Below are positions 16,187 through 24,357 of a DNA stretch of 64,000 nucleotides, in pieces. The stretch is from Clostridia bacterium (lineage in GTDB: Bacteria; Bacillota; Clostridia; Christensenellales; Aristaeellaceae). The DNA is taken from NCBI GenBank assembly GCA_017549335.1, contig JAFYVB010000030.1, forward strand, positions 1 through 64,000, given 5' to 3'. Numbering within the stretch: position 1 is the stretch's first letter; each line of letters starts with the position of its first letter. The notes under the pieces are model-generated. The model did not search any database. It was not told where the DNA came from and saw only the letters and a program-made list of their open reading frames with translations. The translations under genes were made by a program, and so were the position numbers.

Positions 16187-16843
16187 TTATCGGGCGAACA
16201 GCTGAGTTACATACACAAAGCCGTTATCGTCATAGATCACGCCGATGCCGACGCGATCCCACTGACTGCCCAGAATGTTGGCGCGATGGCCGGTGCTGCT
16301 CATAAAGGCGGCCTGAGATTTGGTTACCGTCGCGTGATGAGCAATGTTTTCGCCTACGCCGTTGAAGGCATAGCCGAAATGCTTGAGCATGGCGGCTGCA
16401 TTGCCGTAAGTGGGGGACACGTGAGCGAAATAATGATTCTGCTTCATGTCCGCCGATTTGATGCGTGCAAGGCGGCAAAGCTCTTCATCCAGGGGCAAAG
16501 GGGCCAAACCGTTTGCAATTCTGTCTTCATTGAGCAAATTCCATGCTAAATACTCTTGCGTTGTGACAGAATCCGTAGTATAATCACCCGTGCTGTCCGA
16601 ATTGCCGGGATTGGCGGTGGGACGGACGGTGGGAACGGGGCTTACGACGGGAACAACCGTTGCTTCGGGGACAGGAGCGAACTCCGGTGCGTCCGAAGAG
16701 GGAAGGTCGTCGCATTCCGTTTCCTGGCGGTAAGGCCATCCCTGAAAAGAGAATTGCGATTCGGGGATATCCTGCGCCTGTGCGGCGGGGATCAGACAGG
16801 GAAGCACAAGCATGGTGCAAAGTGTTTTTTTGATCTGTTTCAT
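16187..16843 (-). CDS. Secreted CAP-domain (SCP/YkwD) protein
   Basis: 218 residues from the ATG at 16843, preceded by GGAGG. Residues 1-23 form a signal peptide (MKQIKKTLCTMLVLPCLIPAAQA). A Pro/Val/Thr-rich linker covers about residues 45-80. The C-terminal 120 residues are a CAP domain: NEDRIANGLAPL, MKQNHYFAHVSP, GENIAHH and GHRANILGSQWDRVGIGV, with the His/Glu pairs in place. Members of this family are extracellular and often bind lipids or act in spores and the envelope; the role here is not known. It has its own promoter. Confidence 0.92.
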   Translation of the reverse strand: MKQIKKTLCTMLVLPCLIPAAQAQDIPESQFSFQGWPYRQETECDDLPSSDAPEFAPVPEATVVPVVSPVPTVRPTANPGNSDSTGDYTTDSVTTQEYLAWNLLNEDRIANGLAPLPLDEELCRLARIKSADMKQNHYFAHVSPTYGNAAAMLKHFGYAFNGVGENIAHHATVTKSQAAFMSSTGHRANILGSQWDRVGIGVIYDDNGFVYVTQLFAR

Positions 16844-16886
16844 CGGTACCTCCGTACTTGAGTTGGTGCTGCGGTATCGCATAGAA

Positions 16887-16915
16887 ATCGTAAAGCCTGA
16901 AAGCCTGAAAGTCAA
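16887..16915 (-). promoter_or_regulatory. Promoter of the CAP-domain gene
   Basis: Minus-strand -35 TTGACT (16915-16910), 17-nt spacer carrying the direct repeat TTTCAGGC-TTTCAGGC, -10 TACGAT (16892-16887). Confidence 0.6.
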
Positions 16916-16974
16916 TTTGAATTACCAAGCGCTTTCCATGAAAAATCATGGAAGGATCAATGGAGGAATCTTTT

Positions 16975-17349
16975 ATGAAGCTGAGCAAGTGCCCGCGCTG
17001 CGAACTGAATTACATTCTCGATGGCGAGACCTACTGCAAGATCTGCCGCCTTGAAATGAAGGGCGAGCCCATCCGTGAAGAGATCGAAATGTGCACGGTA
17101 TGCGGCGAACATCCTGCCATGCCCGGCAAGGATATCTGCCTGTTCTGCCATAAGGAAATGAGCAACGAAGATCAGGATGACCGTGATAACGACGGTCTGC
17201 GCAATGCTTCCGAAGCCAGCATCGGCATCGATCCCATCAGCACCATGGACGAGATCATTCCCGATACCGACGATGACGGCGAGATGTCTCTTGAAGTGCT
17301 GGGCGAGGAAGAAGCTGAGGACGATCAGGACGAAGAGGACGATAACTGA
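16975..17349 (+). CDS. Zinc-ribbon protein with thrombospondin type 3-like calcium motif
   Basis: 124 residues from the ATG at 16975 after GGAGGAATCTTTT; the frame extends further upstream but without a good site. Residues 1-60 contain three CxxC pairs (CPRC, CKIC, CTVC) and FCHKE. Residues of about 65-100 read DRDNDGLRNASEASIG-IDP followed by DTDDDGE, which closely matches bacterial thrombospondin type 3/calcium-binding repeats. The tail is highly acidic. Such repeats are normally extracellular, yet no signal peptide is present. It lies 3 nt before the phosphoesterase gene, so a shared transcript is nearly certain. Confidence 0.8.
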   Translation: MKLSKCPRCELNYILDGETYCKICRLEMKGEPIREEIEMCTVCGEHPAMPGKDICLFCHKEMSNEDQDDRDNDGLRNASEASIGIDPISTMDEIIPDTDDDGEMSLEVLGEEEAEDDQDEEDDN

Positions 17350-17352
17350 TCC

Positions 17353-18039
17353 ATGAGGATTTTTGCCATAGGGGATCTGCATCTTCCCGGCGGGGATGAC
17401 AAGCCCATGGAGGTCTTTGGCGCTCATTGGGAGGGCCACTGGCAGAAAATCAGGGAAGACTGGCGTTCCTGCGTAACAGAGGACGACGTTGTACTGATCC
17501 CGGGGGATATCAGCTGGGCGATGCAGCTTGACCATGCCAGGGAGGATCTGGAGCAGATCGGTGAGATGCCGGGCAAAAAGATCATTCTGCGGGGCAACCA
17601 CGATTACTGGTGGGGGTCGCTGACCCGTGTGCGGGAGGCGCTGCCCGAGGGAATGTATGCCCTGCAGAACGATGCGGTGCGTCTGGGCGAATACGTTTTC
17701 TGCGGTTCCCGCGGCTGGACGGCGCCGGAGAGCGCCGACGGCGAGAATGCCCGTATCTATGCGCGGGAGCTTCTGCGTATGCGGATGTCTCTGGAGCGCG
17801 CGGCACAAATGGCACAGGGTGCGCCGCTGATTTTCCTTACGCATTTTCCGCCGCTGGGAGAGGGCGGGGTCGCAACGCCTGTATCCCATCTGATGGAAGA
17901 ATTCCATGTTTCCGACGTTGTGTACGGACATCTGCACGGCGCTTCTGTCCGAACGGCGTGCACCGGCCTTAACAATGGGGTGAATTACCACTTTGTGGCC
18001 TGCGACGGACTGGGCTTCAAAATGTATCGCGTGAAGTAA
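17353..18039 (+). CDS. Metallophosphoesterase
   Basis: 228 residues with a complete calcineurin-like metal site: GDLHLPGG, PGDISWA, RGNHDYWWG, LTHFPP and VYGHLHG. The family cleaves phosphomonoesters or diesters with two metal ions, and the substrate is unknown. The start at 17353 lies 3 nt past the stop of the zinc-ribbon gene, so translation is probably coupled. A strong terminator follows about 50 nt after the stop. Unlike the phosphoesterase at 7343-8074, all ligands are intact. Confidence 0.92.
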   Translation: MRIFAIGDLHLPGGDDKPMEVFGAHWEGHWQKIREDWRSCVTEDDVVLIPGDISWAMQLDHAREDLEQIGEMPGKKIILRGNHDYWWGSLTRVREALPEGMYALQNDAVRLGEYVFCGSRGWTAPESADGENARIYARELLRMRMSLERAAQMAQGAPLIFLTHFPPLGEGGVATPVSHLMEEFHVSDVVYGHLHGASVRTACTGLNNGVNYHFVACDGLGFKMYRVK

Positions 18040-18088
18040 AAGGGAGAGCGCACCCAAGAATATACATCCAAAACCCATGCGGGTACCG

Positions 18089-18118
18089 AAAAAGCAGCCT
18101 TCAGGCTGCTTTTTTGTT
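18089..18118 (+). terminator. Intrinsic terminator
   Basis: An 11-bp stem AAAAAGCAGCC (18089-18099) with its complement (18104-18114), TTCA loop and a T tail. It ends the zinc-ribbon/phosphoesterase transcript. Confidence 0.88.
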
Positions 18119-18401
18119 GTGGGAATGGCATTCTGGCCCAAGATGTGGTATCGATACTCAAATGATCCCGTTCCCGAAAGAAATTCCCTTTTATATGAAC
18201 GGCTCCCAAAGAAATATTAAATTTTTGTAACAATTTCAACGGCTGAAAATAACAATTAAAGAATATAATAAATATTAAATAATATAATAAACGGAAACAT
18301 CCATAAATGGAAGGGGAACAGATGTTTTCTTAATTTTGAACAGAATGCGAACATATATTCCGTAAAAAATCAAATATTTCAATAATATAACGATCTTGTG
18401 A

Positions 18402-18467
18402 TCCCAAAGGATTTTTTTGTAGTTGCGAATTCCCAATTTAGGGCGTATAATAGTCACACATTCCCAA
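18402..18467 (+). promoter_or_regulatory. Candidate MraZ operator: three TCCCAA boxes at about 30-bp intervals
   Basis: TCCCAA at 18402, 18431 and 18462 (TTGGGA on minus), spaced 29 and 31 bp, so on one helix face. The first is upstream of the -35, the second inside the promoter spacer and the third near the start of transcription. MraZ is known to bind TGGG-containing repeats at its own promoter, but the family spacing is usually about 10 bp, so this is inference. Confidence 0.4.
18423..18451 (+). promoter_or_regulatory. Promoter of the dcw cluster (mraZ)
   Basis: -35 TTGCGA (18423-18428), 17-nt spacer, -10 TATAAT (18446-18451). Confidence 0.8.
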
Positions 18468-18492
18468 ATAGTGGTGGATATAACCAGGAAGG

Positions 18493-19035
18493 ATGGTGGT
18501 ACAAGTGGCAGAGCAGCTCGAAAACATGCTCAATGAGAAGCAGACTGCGCTTCTTAACAAATACCGCCATCTGATCCAGCGGGGCTTCCGCGGCGCATAC
18601 GTTCACGGCATCGACGCCAAAGGACGTATGATCATTCCCGCTCCCTTCAGACAGTCGCTGGGGGAGAAGTTCTATATCTGCATGACGCCCGACCACAAAG
18701 CCATCGCCGTATATCCCAAGCACGAATGGGAACTGCGCTTGTGCACACTGCTTGAACTGGCCGAAAAGGATATGCGCATGGAGCGCGTAATCAACCAGTT
18801 CATGAAATATACATACGAAGACTGCGAATGCGATCCCCAAGGCCGCGTACTGCTGCCCCAGAAGCTCCGTAGCCGCTTCCTTCCGGAAGCCAAGGATGTG
18901 GAGATCAGCGGTGCCGGCACCCATATCCGCGTAATGCGCAATGAAGATGCGCAGGCTGAGGAAGAAGCCTTCAATCAGGAAATTCCCGATGTGCTGGCCT
19001 TTGAAGCCGAGATCGCCGGACGCAAGGGCGAGTAA
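18493..19035 (+). CDS. mraZ: Transcriptional regulator MraZ
   Basis: 180 residues. MraZ is an AbrB-fold DNA-binding ring protein that represses its own division/cell-wall operon. Both AbrB-like repeats are present: YVHGIDAKGRMIIPAPFR and CECDPQGRVLLPQKLR. The N terminus is about 30 residues longer than usual (MraZ normally begins near this HGIDAKGR block). The ATG at 18493 abuts AGGAAGG, so GTG codons at 18496 or 18505 are alternatives. It heads the dcw cluster, but rsmH, its usual neighbour, is absent. Confidence 0.94.
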   Translation: MVVQVAEQLENMLNEKQTALLNKYRHLIQRGFRGAYVHGIDAKGRMIIPAPFRQSLGEKFYICMTPDHKAIAVYPKHEWELRLCTLLELAEKDMRMERVINQFMKYTYEDCECDPQGRVLLPQKLRSRFLPEAKDVEISGAGTHIRVMRNEDAQAEEEAFNQEIPDVLAFEAEIAGRKGE

Positions 19036-19068
19036 TCATCAAACCGGATAAGAAAGAAGGATCCATAT

Positions 19069-19587
19069 ATGTCACTGGCCAGAAATCCGAATATGATGGC
19101 ATATTCCGTGGCAGGCCGTCAGGCACAGCCGCAGGAAAGACTATATGTGAAAGATAATGTATACGTGCCCAATGCCGAATTGAGCGACAGCTATGACGGG
19201 CGGCAGAGCTACGCTGCGCCCGAACATATCTATCGCCGCAAGCGCGCCTATGATGTTTCCCTGCATTCGGCAGTTTTGCTCATCGGCGTGACGCTGTTCA
19301 TCATGATGATGCTGGTCATCTCCACGCTGGTACAAAAACAGGCAGTTGTCAGCACATGCAATGACATCGTGCTGAATATGCATAAAACGCAGGCCGAGAT
19401 TGACAAGGTCATGGTGGACGTTGCCAAAGCCCGTGATTCCGCCACGATTTGCTACAAGGCTGCGCAGGAACTGGGCATGGTCGCCAGTCAAGGCGTCACG
19501 GCCATTGAAATCAACGCGCCCGATACAAGACCGTCTGACGGGTACTCCCTCCCCACAGGCGTGGTCATTGCCTCGATCACCCGCTGA
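19069..19587 (+). CDS. ftsL: FtsL-like division membrane protein
   Basis: 172 residues. An N-terminal cytoplasmic region of about 65 residues is followed by one membrane segment (residues of about 66-88, LHSAVLLIGVTLFIMMMLVI) and a short coiled-coil-like extracellular part (NMHKTQAEIDKVMVDVAKARD). This layout and the position between mraZ and the division PBP identify it as the FtsL-type scaffold of the divisome. FtsL proteins show little sequence conservation, so the call rests on topology and context. AAGAAGGATC precedes the ATG. Confidence 0.78.
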   Translation: MSLARNPNMMAYSVAGRQAQPQERLYVKDNVYVPNAELSDSYDGRQSYAAPEHIYRRKRAYDVSLHSAVLLIGVTLFIMMMLVISTLVQKQAVVSTCNDIVLNMHKTQAEIDKVMVDVAKARDSATICYKAAQELGMVASQGVTAIEINAPDTRPSDGYSLPTGVVIASITR

Positions 19588-19623
19588 TCAGGCGTAAGGC
19601 GCGTTTGCACAGGGGGAAAATGC

Positions 19624-21753
19624 ATGCGCGCGGAACTTCTGATACGCAAAAGAATTTGTAAGCTGATGATCGCTCTGGTCGTGCTTTTCGGCACGGTGCT
19701 GGTCCGTATCGTCAGCCTTACTGTTATACAGGGGGAAGAACTGACTGCCCGCGGCGTCAGACAATGGACAAGAGAAGGCAAGGTGGAGGCCAGACGCGGC
19801 GATATTGTGGATTGCAACGGCGAAACGCTGGCATTGAGCACAACGGCCTACATTGTATCGGCAGATCCCAAACGCGTATCGGATGAAGAAGCCTTCGCGG
19901 ACACGGTATCACAGCTGCTGAACATGGACCGTGCGGCGATCCTCAAGCGCCTTCAAAACAAGAATTACGCTTCCGTGCAGCTCAAGCGGCAGGCGCCGCG
20001 GGAAACGGTGGACCAGATCCGCGCTCTGTGCGCCCGGGATGAAAAAGCGGCTCAGCTTTTGCGGGGCATCAGTTATGCGGAAGACACCCGCCGCGTGTAC
20101 ATCAAGGGCCGTTTTCTTTCGCAGGTATTGGGACTTACCAATGTGGATTCCGTGGGACAGTCCGGTCTTGAAAGACAGTATGAAACGCTGCTTGCAGGGG
20201 CGGACGGAACGCTTCTCACCGAGGTTGACCGCAAAGCGAAAATGCTGCCCGATGGGAAAACCTCCTATGTTGCGCCCGTTCCGGGCAACACGCTCAGACT
20301 TACGGTGGACGCCGCCATTCAAAGCTTTGCCGATCGCGCCATGCGGGAATGCATTGCCGTCAACAATGCAAAGTCCGTGGCCTGCATCGTCATGGACGTA
20401 AACAGCGGCGGGATCCTTGCCATGAGCATGAAGCCGGATTACGATCCCAACGAGCCGCCGCGCAGCGATATCGAAACGCTCAACGAGCTGATGCGCATCA
20501 CGCTCATCAGCGACGCCTACGAGCCGGGCTCCACTTTCAAGGCGCTCACCTGCGCTGCGGCGCTGGATGCTAAGCTTGTTGCGGTGGGCGAGCATTTTCA
20601 TTGCTCGGGCAGCGTCAAGGTGGATGGCGATACCATTCGCTGCTGGAAAAACAGCCACGGCAGCCAAACGCTGGCCGAAGGGCTGCAAAACAGCTGCAAC
20701 CCGGTTTTTGTCAATCTTGCATTGCGGCTGGGTACGCAAAGAATGTATCAGTATATGCGCGCTTTCGGGCTGGGAGTCTCCACGGGCATTGATCTTCCCG
20801 GCGAAAATGCGGGCATTCTGATCAACAGCAGATACGTCAAGAATGTGGATCTTGCGCGTATCGGATTCGGACAAAGCGTCGCGGTCACGCCTATTCAGCT
20901 GATCACGGCGTTTTCGGCTGTCATTAACGGCGGAAAGCTGATGCAGCCGCATATTGTCGAAGCGGTGCTGGATGAAAAAGGGGAAACGGTGCAGCGCACG
21001 GCAGCGCAGGTGGTTTCAACGCCCATCAGCGCCGAAACCTCTCAGACCATGCGGACGCTGCTTGAAAAGGTGGTATCCGAAGGCGGCGGCAAGAATGCCT
21101 ACATCGAAGGATACCGCGTGGGCGGCAAAACGGGCACGGCCCAGGTGTACGTGGACGGAAAGGTATCCCGGGACGTGCACATCGGCTCCTTTATCGGATT
21201 TGCCCCTGCCGATCATCCGCGGTTTGCCGTGCTGGTGATCGTCAATGCCGCAGACGTTCCCGTCGATTACGGCGGAACGACGGCTGCGCCCTTTGCGCGG
21301 ATGGTGATCGAGGATACGCTTCAATATCTCGGTTACAAAAAAGAGGGAGAGGGCGAACAGAAAACGGTGTCCGTTCCCTCTCTTGCGGGAATGACCGTGC
21401 AGGAAGCGCAAAGACTTTTGCGCAGTCTGCAGCTGAATGCAGAAACGGACGGCGTGAGCGATACGGTCACTTCGCAGATGCCCGCAGCGGGCGCATCGCT
21501 GCATACGGGCGGGCAGGTGATGCTCTATACTGCGGAAATAAACGCCGCAACGCCCGAGACCATGGCCTGTGTGCCTGACGTGCTGGGCAGATCCGTAGTG
21601 GAAGCCAGCCGGATTCTTCGGGCAAGAGGCTTTGAACTGAAGCTTGAAGGCAGCGGCATTGCGGTGAAGCAAAGCCCCGCAGCCGGGGCTTACGCACCGG
21701 CAGGATCCTCCGTTACGGTAACTTTTTCCGTTCCCAAACAGGAAGGATTGTAA
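19624..21753 (+). CDS. ftsI: Class B penicillin-binding protein with PASTA domains (FtsI/SpoVD type)
   Basis: 709 residues: a membrane anchor (residues of about 12-35), a dimerisation domain with the RRGDIVDCNGETLA motif, then the transpeptidase with the active-site Ser in PGSTFKAL, an SxN triad in NSCNPVF and KTG in GGKTGTAQ. Two PASTA domains end the protein (VPSLAGMTVQEAQRLL and VPDVLGRSVVEASRIL). It crosslinks septal peptidoglycan. PASTA domains are shared by SpoVD and the Pbp2x/FtsI group, so vegetative and sporulation roles cannot be separated here. It is the only PBP in the cluster. Confidence 0.95.
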   Translation: MRAELLIRKRICKLMIALVVLFGTVLVRIVSLTVIQGEELTARGVRQWTREGKVEARRGDIVDCNGETLALSTTAYIVSADPKRVSDEEAFADTVSQLLNMDRAAILKRLQNKNYASVQLKRQAPRETVDQIRALCARDEKAAQLLRGISYAEDTRRVYIKGRFLSQVLGLTNVDSVGQSGLERQYETLLAGADGTLLTEVDRKAKMLPDGKTSYVAPVPGNTLRLTVDAAIQSFADRAMRECIAVNNAKSVACIVMDVNSGGILAMSMKPDYDPNEPPRSDIETLNELMRITLISDAYEPGSTFKALTCAAALDAKLVAVGEHFHCSGSVKVDGDTIRCWKNSHGSQTLAEGLQNSCNPVFVNLALRLGTQRMYQYMRAFGLGVSTGIDLPGENAGILINSRYVKNVDLARIGFGQSVAVTPIQLITAFSAVINGGKLMQPHIVEAVLDEKGETVQRTAAQVVSTPISAETSQTMRTLLEKVVSEGGGKNAYIEGYRVGGKTGTAQVYVDGKVSRDVHIGSFIGFAPADHPRFAVLVIVNAADVPVDYGGTTAAPFARMVIEDTLQYLGYKKEGEGEQKTVSVPSLAGMTVQEAQRLLRSLQLNAETDGVSDTVTSQMPAAGASLHTGGQVMLYTAEINAATPETMACVPDVLGRSVVEASRILRARGFELKLEGSGIAVKQSPAAGAYAPAGSSVTVTFSVPKQEGL

Positions 21754-21812
21754 TTACTGCCAATTTCGTATATAATAATTCAGTTGCGTTATGCAACAGG
21801 AGGAACACGGTT

Positions 21813-23267
21813 ATGAAACTGAGCCGGCTTATGCATGAAAATGCTGAATATATCGTGGAAGTGCGCGGAGATTGCGAAGTGCTGACGCCCTTTATGGACA
21901 GCCGTAAAAAGACGGAAAAGGGGCTGTTTTTCTGCATTTCCGGCGCGCGTTTTGACGCCCATGAATTTGCGGAGCAGGCGGTTAAAAACGGCGCCGCTGC
22001 CCTTGTTGTGGAGCGTTTTTTGCCCGTTGACGTGCCGCAGGTGCTGGTGAAATCCACCCGTGAAGCCTTCGGCCCCATGGCTGCTTCCCTGTGCGGTCAT
22101 CCCTCCCGCAGCATGAAGATGATCGGCATCACGGGCACCAAGGGCAAAACGACCACCAGTTACCTGCTCAAAGCCATTCTGGAAGCAGCCGGCATGAAGG
22201 TGGGGCTGATCGGCACCACCGGCAACATGATCGGCAGCACCTTCATTCATGGTACCATGACCACCCCCGAAGCCGACGAGCTTCAGCGTCTTTTGCTGCA
22301 TATGCAGCAGGAGGGCGTGAACGCGGTCGTGATGGAGGTTTCCGCCCATGCCACCGCCATGCATCGCATTGACGGCATCCGCTATGACGTTGGCTGCTAT
22401 ACCAATCTGTCCCAGGATCATCTGGATTATTTTGAAACGATGGATCGGTATTTTGAGGCAAAGAAGGTGTTCTTCACGCCCAAATATACCAAAGCTGCCG
22501 TGCTGAATGTGGATGACGAAACCACCGAGCGCATCATTGCGGACGCCGAAATTCCCTGCACCCGCTTTGGCATCTGCACCAATGCCGACGTTTTTGCCCG
22601 TGAGATTGAGATCAGCGAGGACGGCGTATCCTTTAGGATGCGCACGAAGGACAAGCAGGAACGGGATATCCGCCTGCAGCTGACGGGTATTTTCAACGTA
22701 TACAATGCGCTGACGGCGGCCTCGGCTGCGCTTGAAATCGGCGTATCGCCCGATGACGTGGTGCGCGGTCTCGAAGGCGTACGCGCTGTGCCCGGCCGTG
22801 CCGAAATGCTGGATACCGATACGCCCTACAAAGTGCTTCTGGATTACTCTCATTCACCTGATGCGCTGGAGAATATTCTCAAAGCTGCCCGCGACTTTAC
22901 CCGCGGCCGTGTGATTGCGCTGTTTGGCTGCGGCGGCAACCGCGATCAGATGAAGCGTCCGCTGATGGGCGAGATCGGCGGCAGACTGGCAGACTTCAGT
23001 ATTCTCACCAGCGATAATCCCCGCGATGAGGATCCCTACGATATCCTTGCCGCCATCGAGGAGGGCATCCGTCCCACCAAGGGCGCATATACCGTGATCG
23101 AAAACCGCAGGGAAGCCATCCGCTATGCCCTGGAGAATGCCAAAGAGGGCGACGTGGTCATCCTGGCCGGCAAGGGGCATGAAACCTATCAGGAAATTTG
23201 CGGTGTGAAAAAGCCGTTTGACGAAAAGCAGGTCGTAGCCGAGCTGCTCAAGGAAATCAAACATTGA
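21813..23267 (+). CDS. murE: UDP-MurNAc-L-Ala-D-Glu:meso-DAP ligase
   Basis: 484 residues. An ATP-dependent Mur ligase that adds the third stem amino acid in the cytoplasm. The ATP loop is GTKGKTTTSYLL, and substrate selection is shown by DNPRDEDP, the meso-diaminopimelate signature. The carbamylated-lysine region and the C-terminal domain (GKGHETYQ) are present. This agrees with dapF/dapL in the window. AGGAGG lies upstream of the ATG at 21813. Confidence 0.97.
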   Translation: MKLSRLMHENAEYIVEVRGDCEVLTPFMDSRKKTEKGLFFCISGARFDAHEFAEQAVKNGAAALVVERFLPVDVPQVLVKSTREAFGPMAASLCGHPSRSMKMIGITGTKGKTTTSYLLKAILEAAGMKVGLIGTTGNMIGSTFIHGTMTTPEADELQRLLLHMQQEGVNAVVMEVSAHATAMHRIDGIRYDVGCYTNLSQDHLDYFETMDRYFEAKKVFFTPKYTKAAVLNVDDETTERIIADAEIPCTRFGICTNADVFAREIEISEDGVSFRMRTKDKQERDIRLQLTGIFNVYNALTAASAALEIGVSPDDVVRGLEGVRAVPGRAEMLDTDTPYKVLLDYSHSPDALENILKAARDFTRGRVIALFGCGGNRDQMKRPLMGEIGGRLADFSILTSDNPRDEDPYDILAAIEEGIRPTKGAYTVIENRREAIRYALENAKEGDVVILAGKGHETYQEICGVKKPFDEKQVVAELLKEIKH

Positions 23268-23295
23268 AATTTACGGAAACAGAGGGGAAATACGT

Positions 23296-24330
23296 ATGCT
23301 GTATATGTTCGCTGCGGCGATTCTGGCGGCGCTGATGGTGCTGGTGCTCATGCCCGGCTGCATCAAGAAGCTCAGAAGCCTGAAATTCGGACAGACCATG
23401 TACGAACTGGGCCCGCAGAGCCATCTGCATAAGAAAGGCACGCCCAATATGGGCGGTCTTGTGACGGCGGGCGTTACGGTGGTCTGCAGCATTCTTTTCG
23501 CGCTGCTGATGCACGCGCACACGCCCATGGACGGCGGCGGCTTCTGGTCGCCTCAGAATGCGCTGTGGGGGCTTTTGTTTGTGTGTCTGGGCTCCATGGC
23601 CGTGGGCTTTGCCGACGACTTTATCAAGGACGTCAAAAAGAATCACGAAGGCCTTAAGCCCAAGCAGAAGATCGCGGGCCAGCTGATCGTGGGCATCCTC
23701 TTCTCTTTGTGGGCGTATAAATACGTTGGCAGCGAAGTGATCATTCCCTTTACCCACAGAACGTGGGATCTGGGTATTTTCTATCTGCCGCTTATCACGC
23801 TGACCGTGCTGTTCATGACCAACAGCGCCAACTTGCAGGACGGCCTTGACGGTCTGCTTGGCACCGTGACCACGGTGGGTATGGCGGGCTACGGCGTGAT
23901 CGCGTTGCTGTTTGCCCTTGCTGCGGGAACGGGCGCTATGAACAACTGCTATGTGGCGGGTATTCTGGCCTTTGCGCTGGCCGGCGCCAAGCTGGGTTAC
24001 CTGCGCTATAACCGCTATCCCGCGCAGATCTTCATGGGGGATACGGGCAGTATGTTCGTAGGCGGCGCCATGGTGGGCGTCGCGGTGGTGCTGCGCATTG
24101 AATTCCTGCTTTTGTTCATTTCCTTCACCTGCGTGATGAGCTCGGTTTCCGTGATCATGCAGCGTTATTATTACAAAGCCACCCATGGCAAGCGCATTTT
24201 CAAAATGTCTCCCATCCATCATCACTTTGAGCTTTGCGGCATGAAAGAAACGCAGATCGTACGGATGTACGGTATCGTTACCTTTGTTCTGTCTGCTGTG
24301 GCCGTGCTTTCCGTGATGAAGTGGTTCTAA
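23296..24330 (+). CDS. mraY: Phospho-MurNAc-pentapeptide translocase
   Basis: 344 residues, polytopic. It transfers phospho-MurNAc-pentapeptide to undecaprenyl phosphate, forming lipid I. Catalytic motifs are present: FADDFIKD, MTNSANLQDGLDGL, FMGDTGSMFVGG and the SPIHHHFEL motif near the C terminus. AGAGGGG precedes the ATG. The next enzyme, MurG, is not in this cluster although it usually is. Confidence 0.97.
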   Translation: MLYMFAAAILAALMVLVLMPGCIKKLRSLKFGQTMYELGPQSHLHKKGTPNMGGLVTAGVTVVCSILFALLMHAHTPMDGGGFWSPQNALWGLLFVCLGSMAVGFADDFIKDVKKNHEGLKPKQKIAGQLIVGILFSLWAYKYVGSEVIIPFTHRTWDLGIFYLPLITLTVLFMTNSANLQDGLDGLLGTVTTVGMAGYGVIALLFALAAGTGAMNNCYVAGILAFALAGAKLGYLRYNRYPAQIFMGDTGSMFVGGAMVGVAVVLRIEFLLLFISFTCVMSSVSVIMQRYYYKATHGKRIFKMSPIHHHFELCGMKETQIVRMYGIVTFVLSAVAVLSVMKWF

Positions 24331-24357
24331 AAAACGAAGCGTACAGGAGGTGCCCCG

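Larger units (their letters stand above)
18119..18492. other. AT-rich intergenic region upstream of mraZ
   Basis: About 370 bases without a supported gene and much richer in A/T than the surroundings (for example 18240-18390). It holds the mraZ promoter and several TCCCAA elements; no RNA gene could be recognised. Confidence 0.7.

Noticed and set aside
16937-16952. Small inverted repeat CCATGA-AAAA-TCATGG before the zinc-ribbon gene
   Set aside because: Only 6 bp and no T-tract; too weak to call a terminator or operator.
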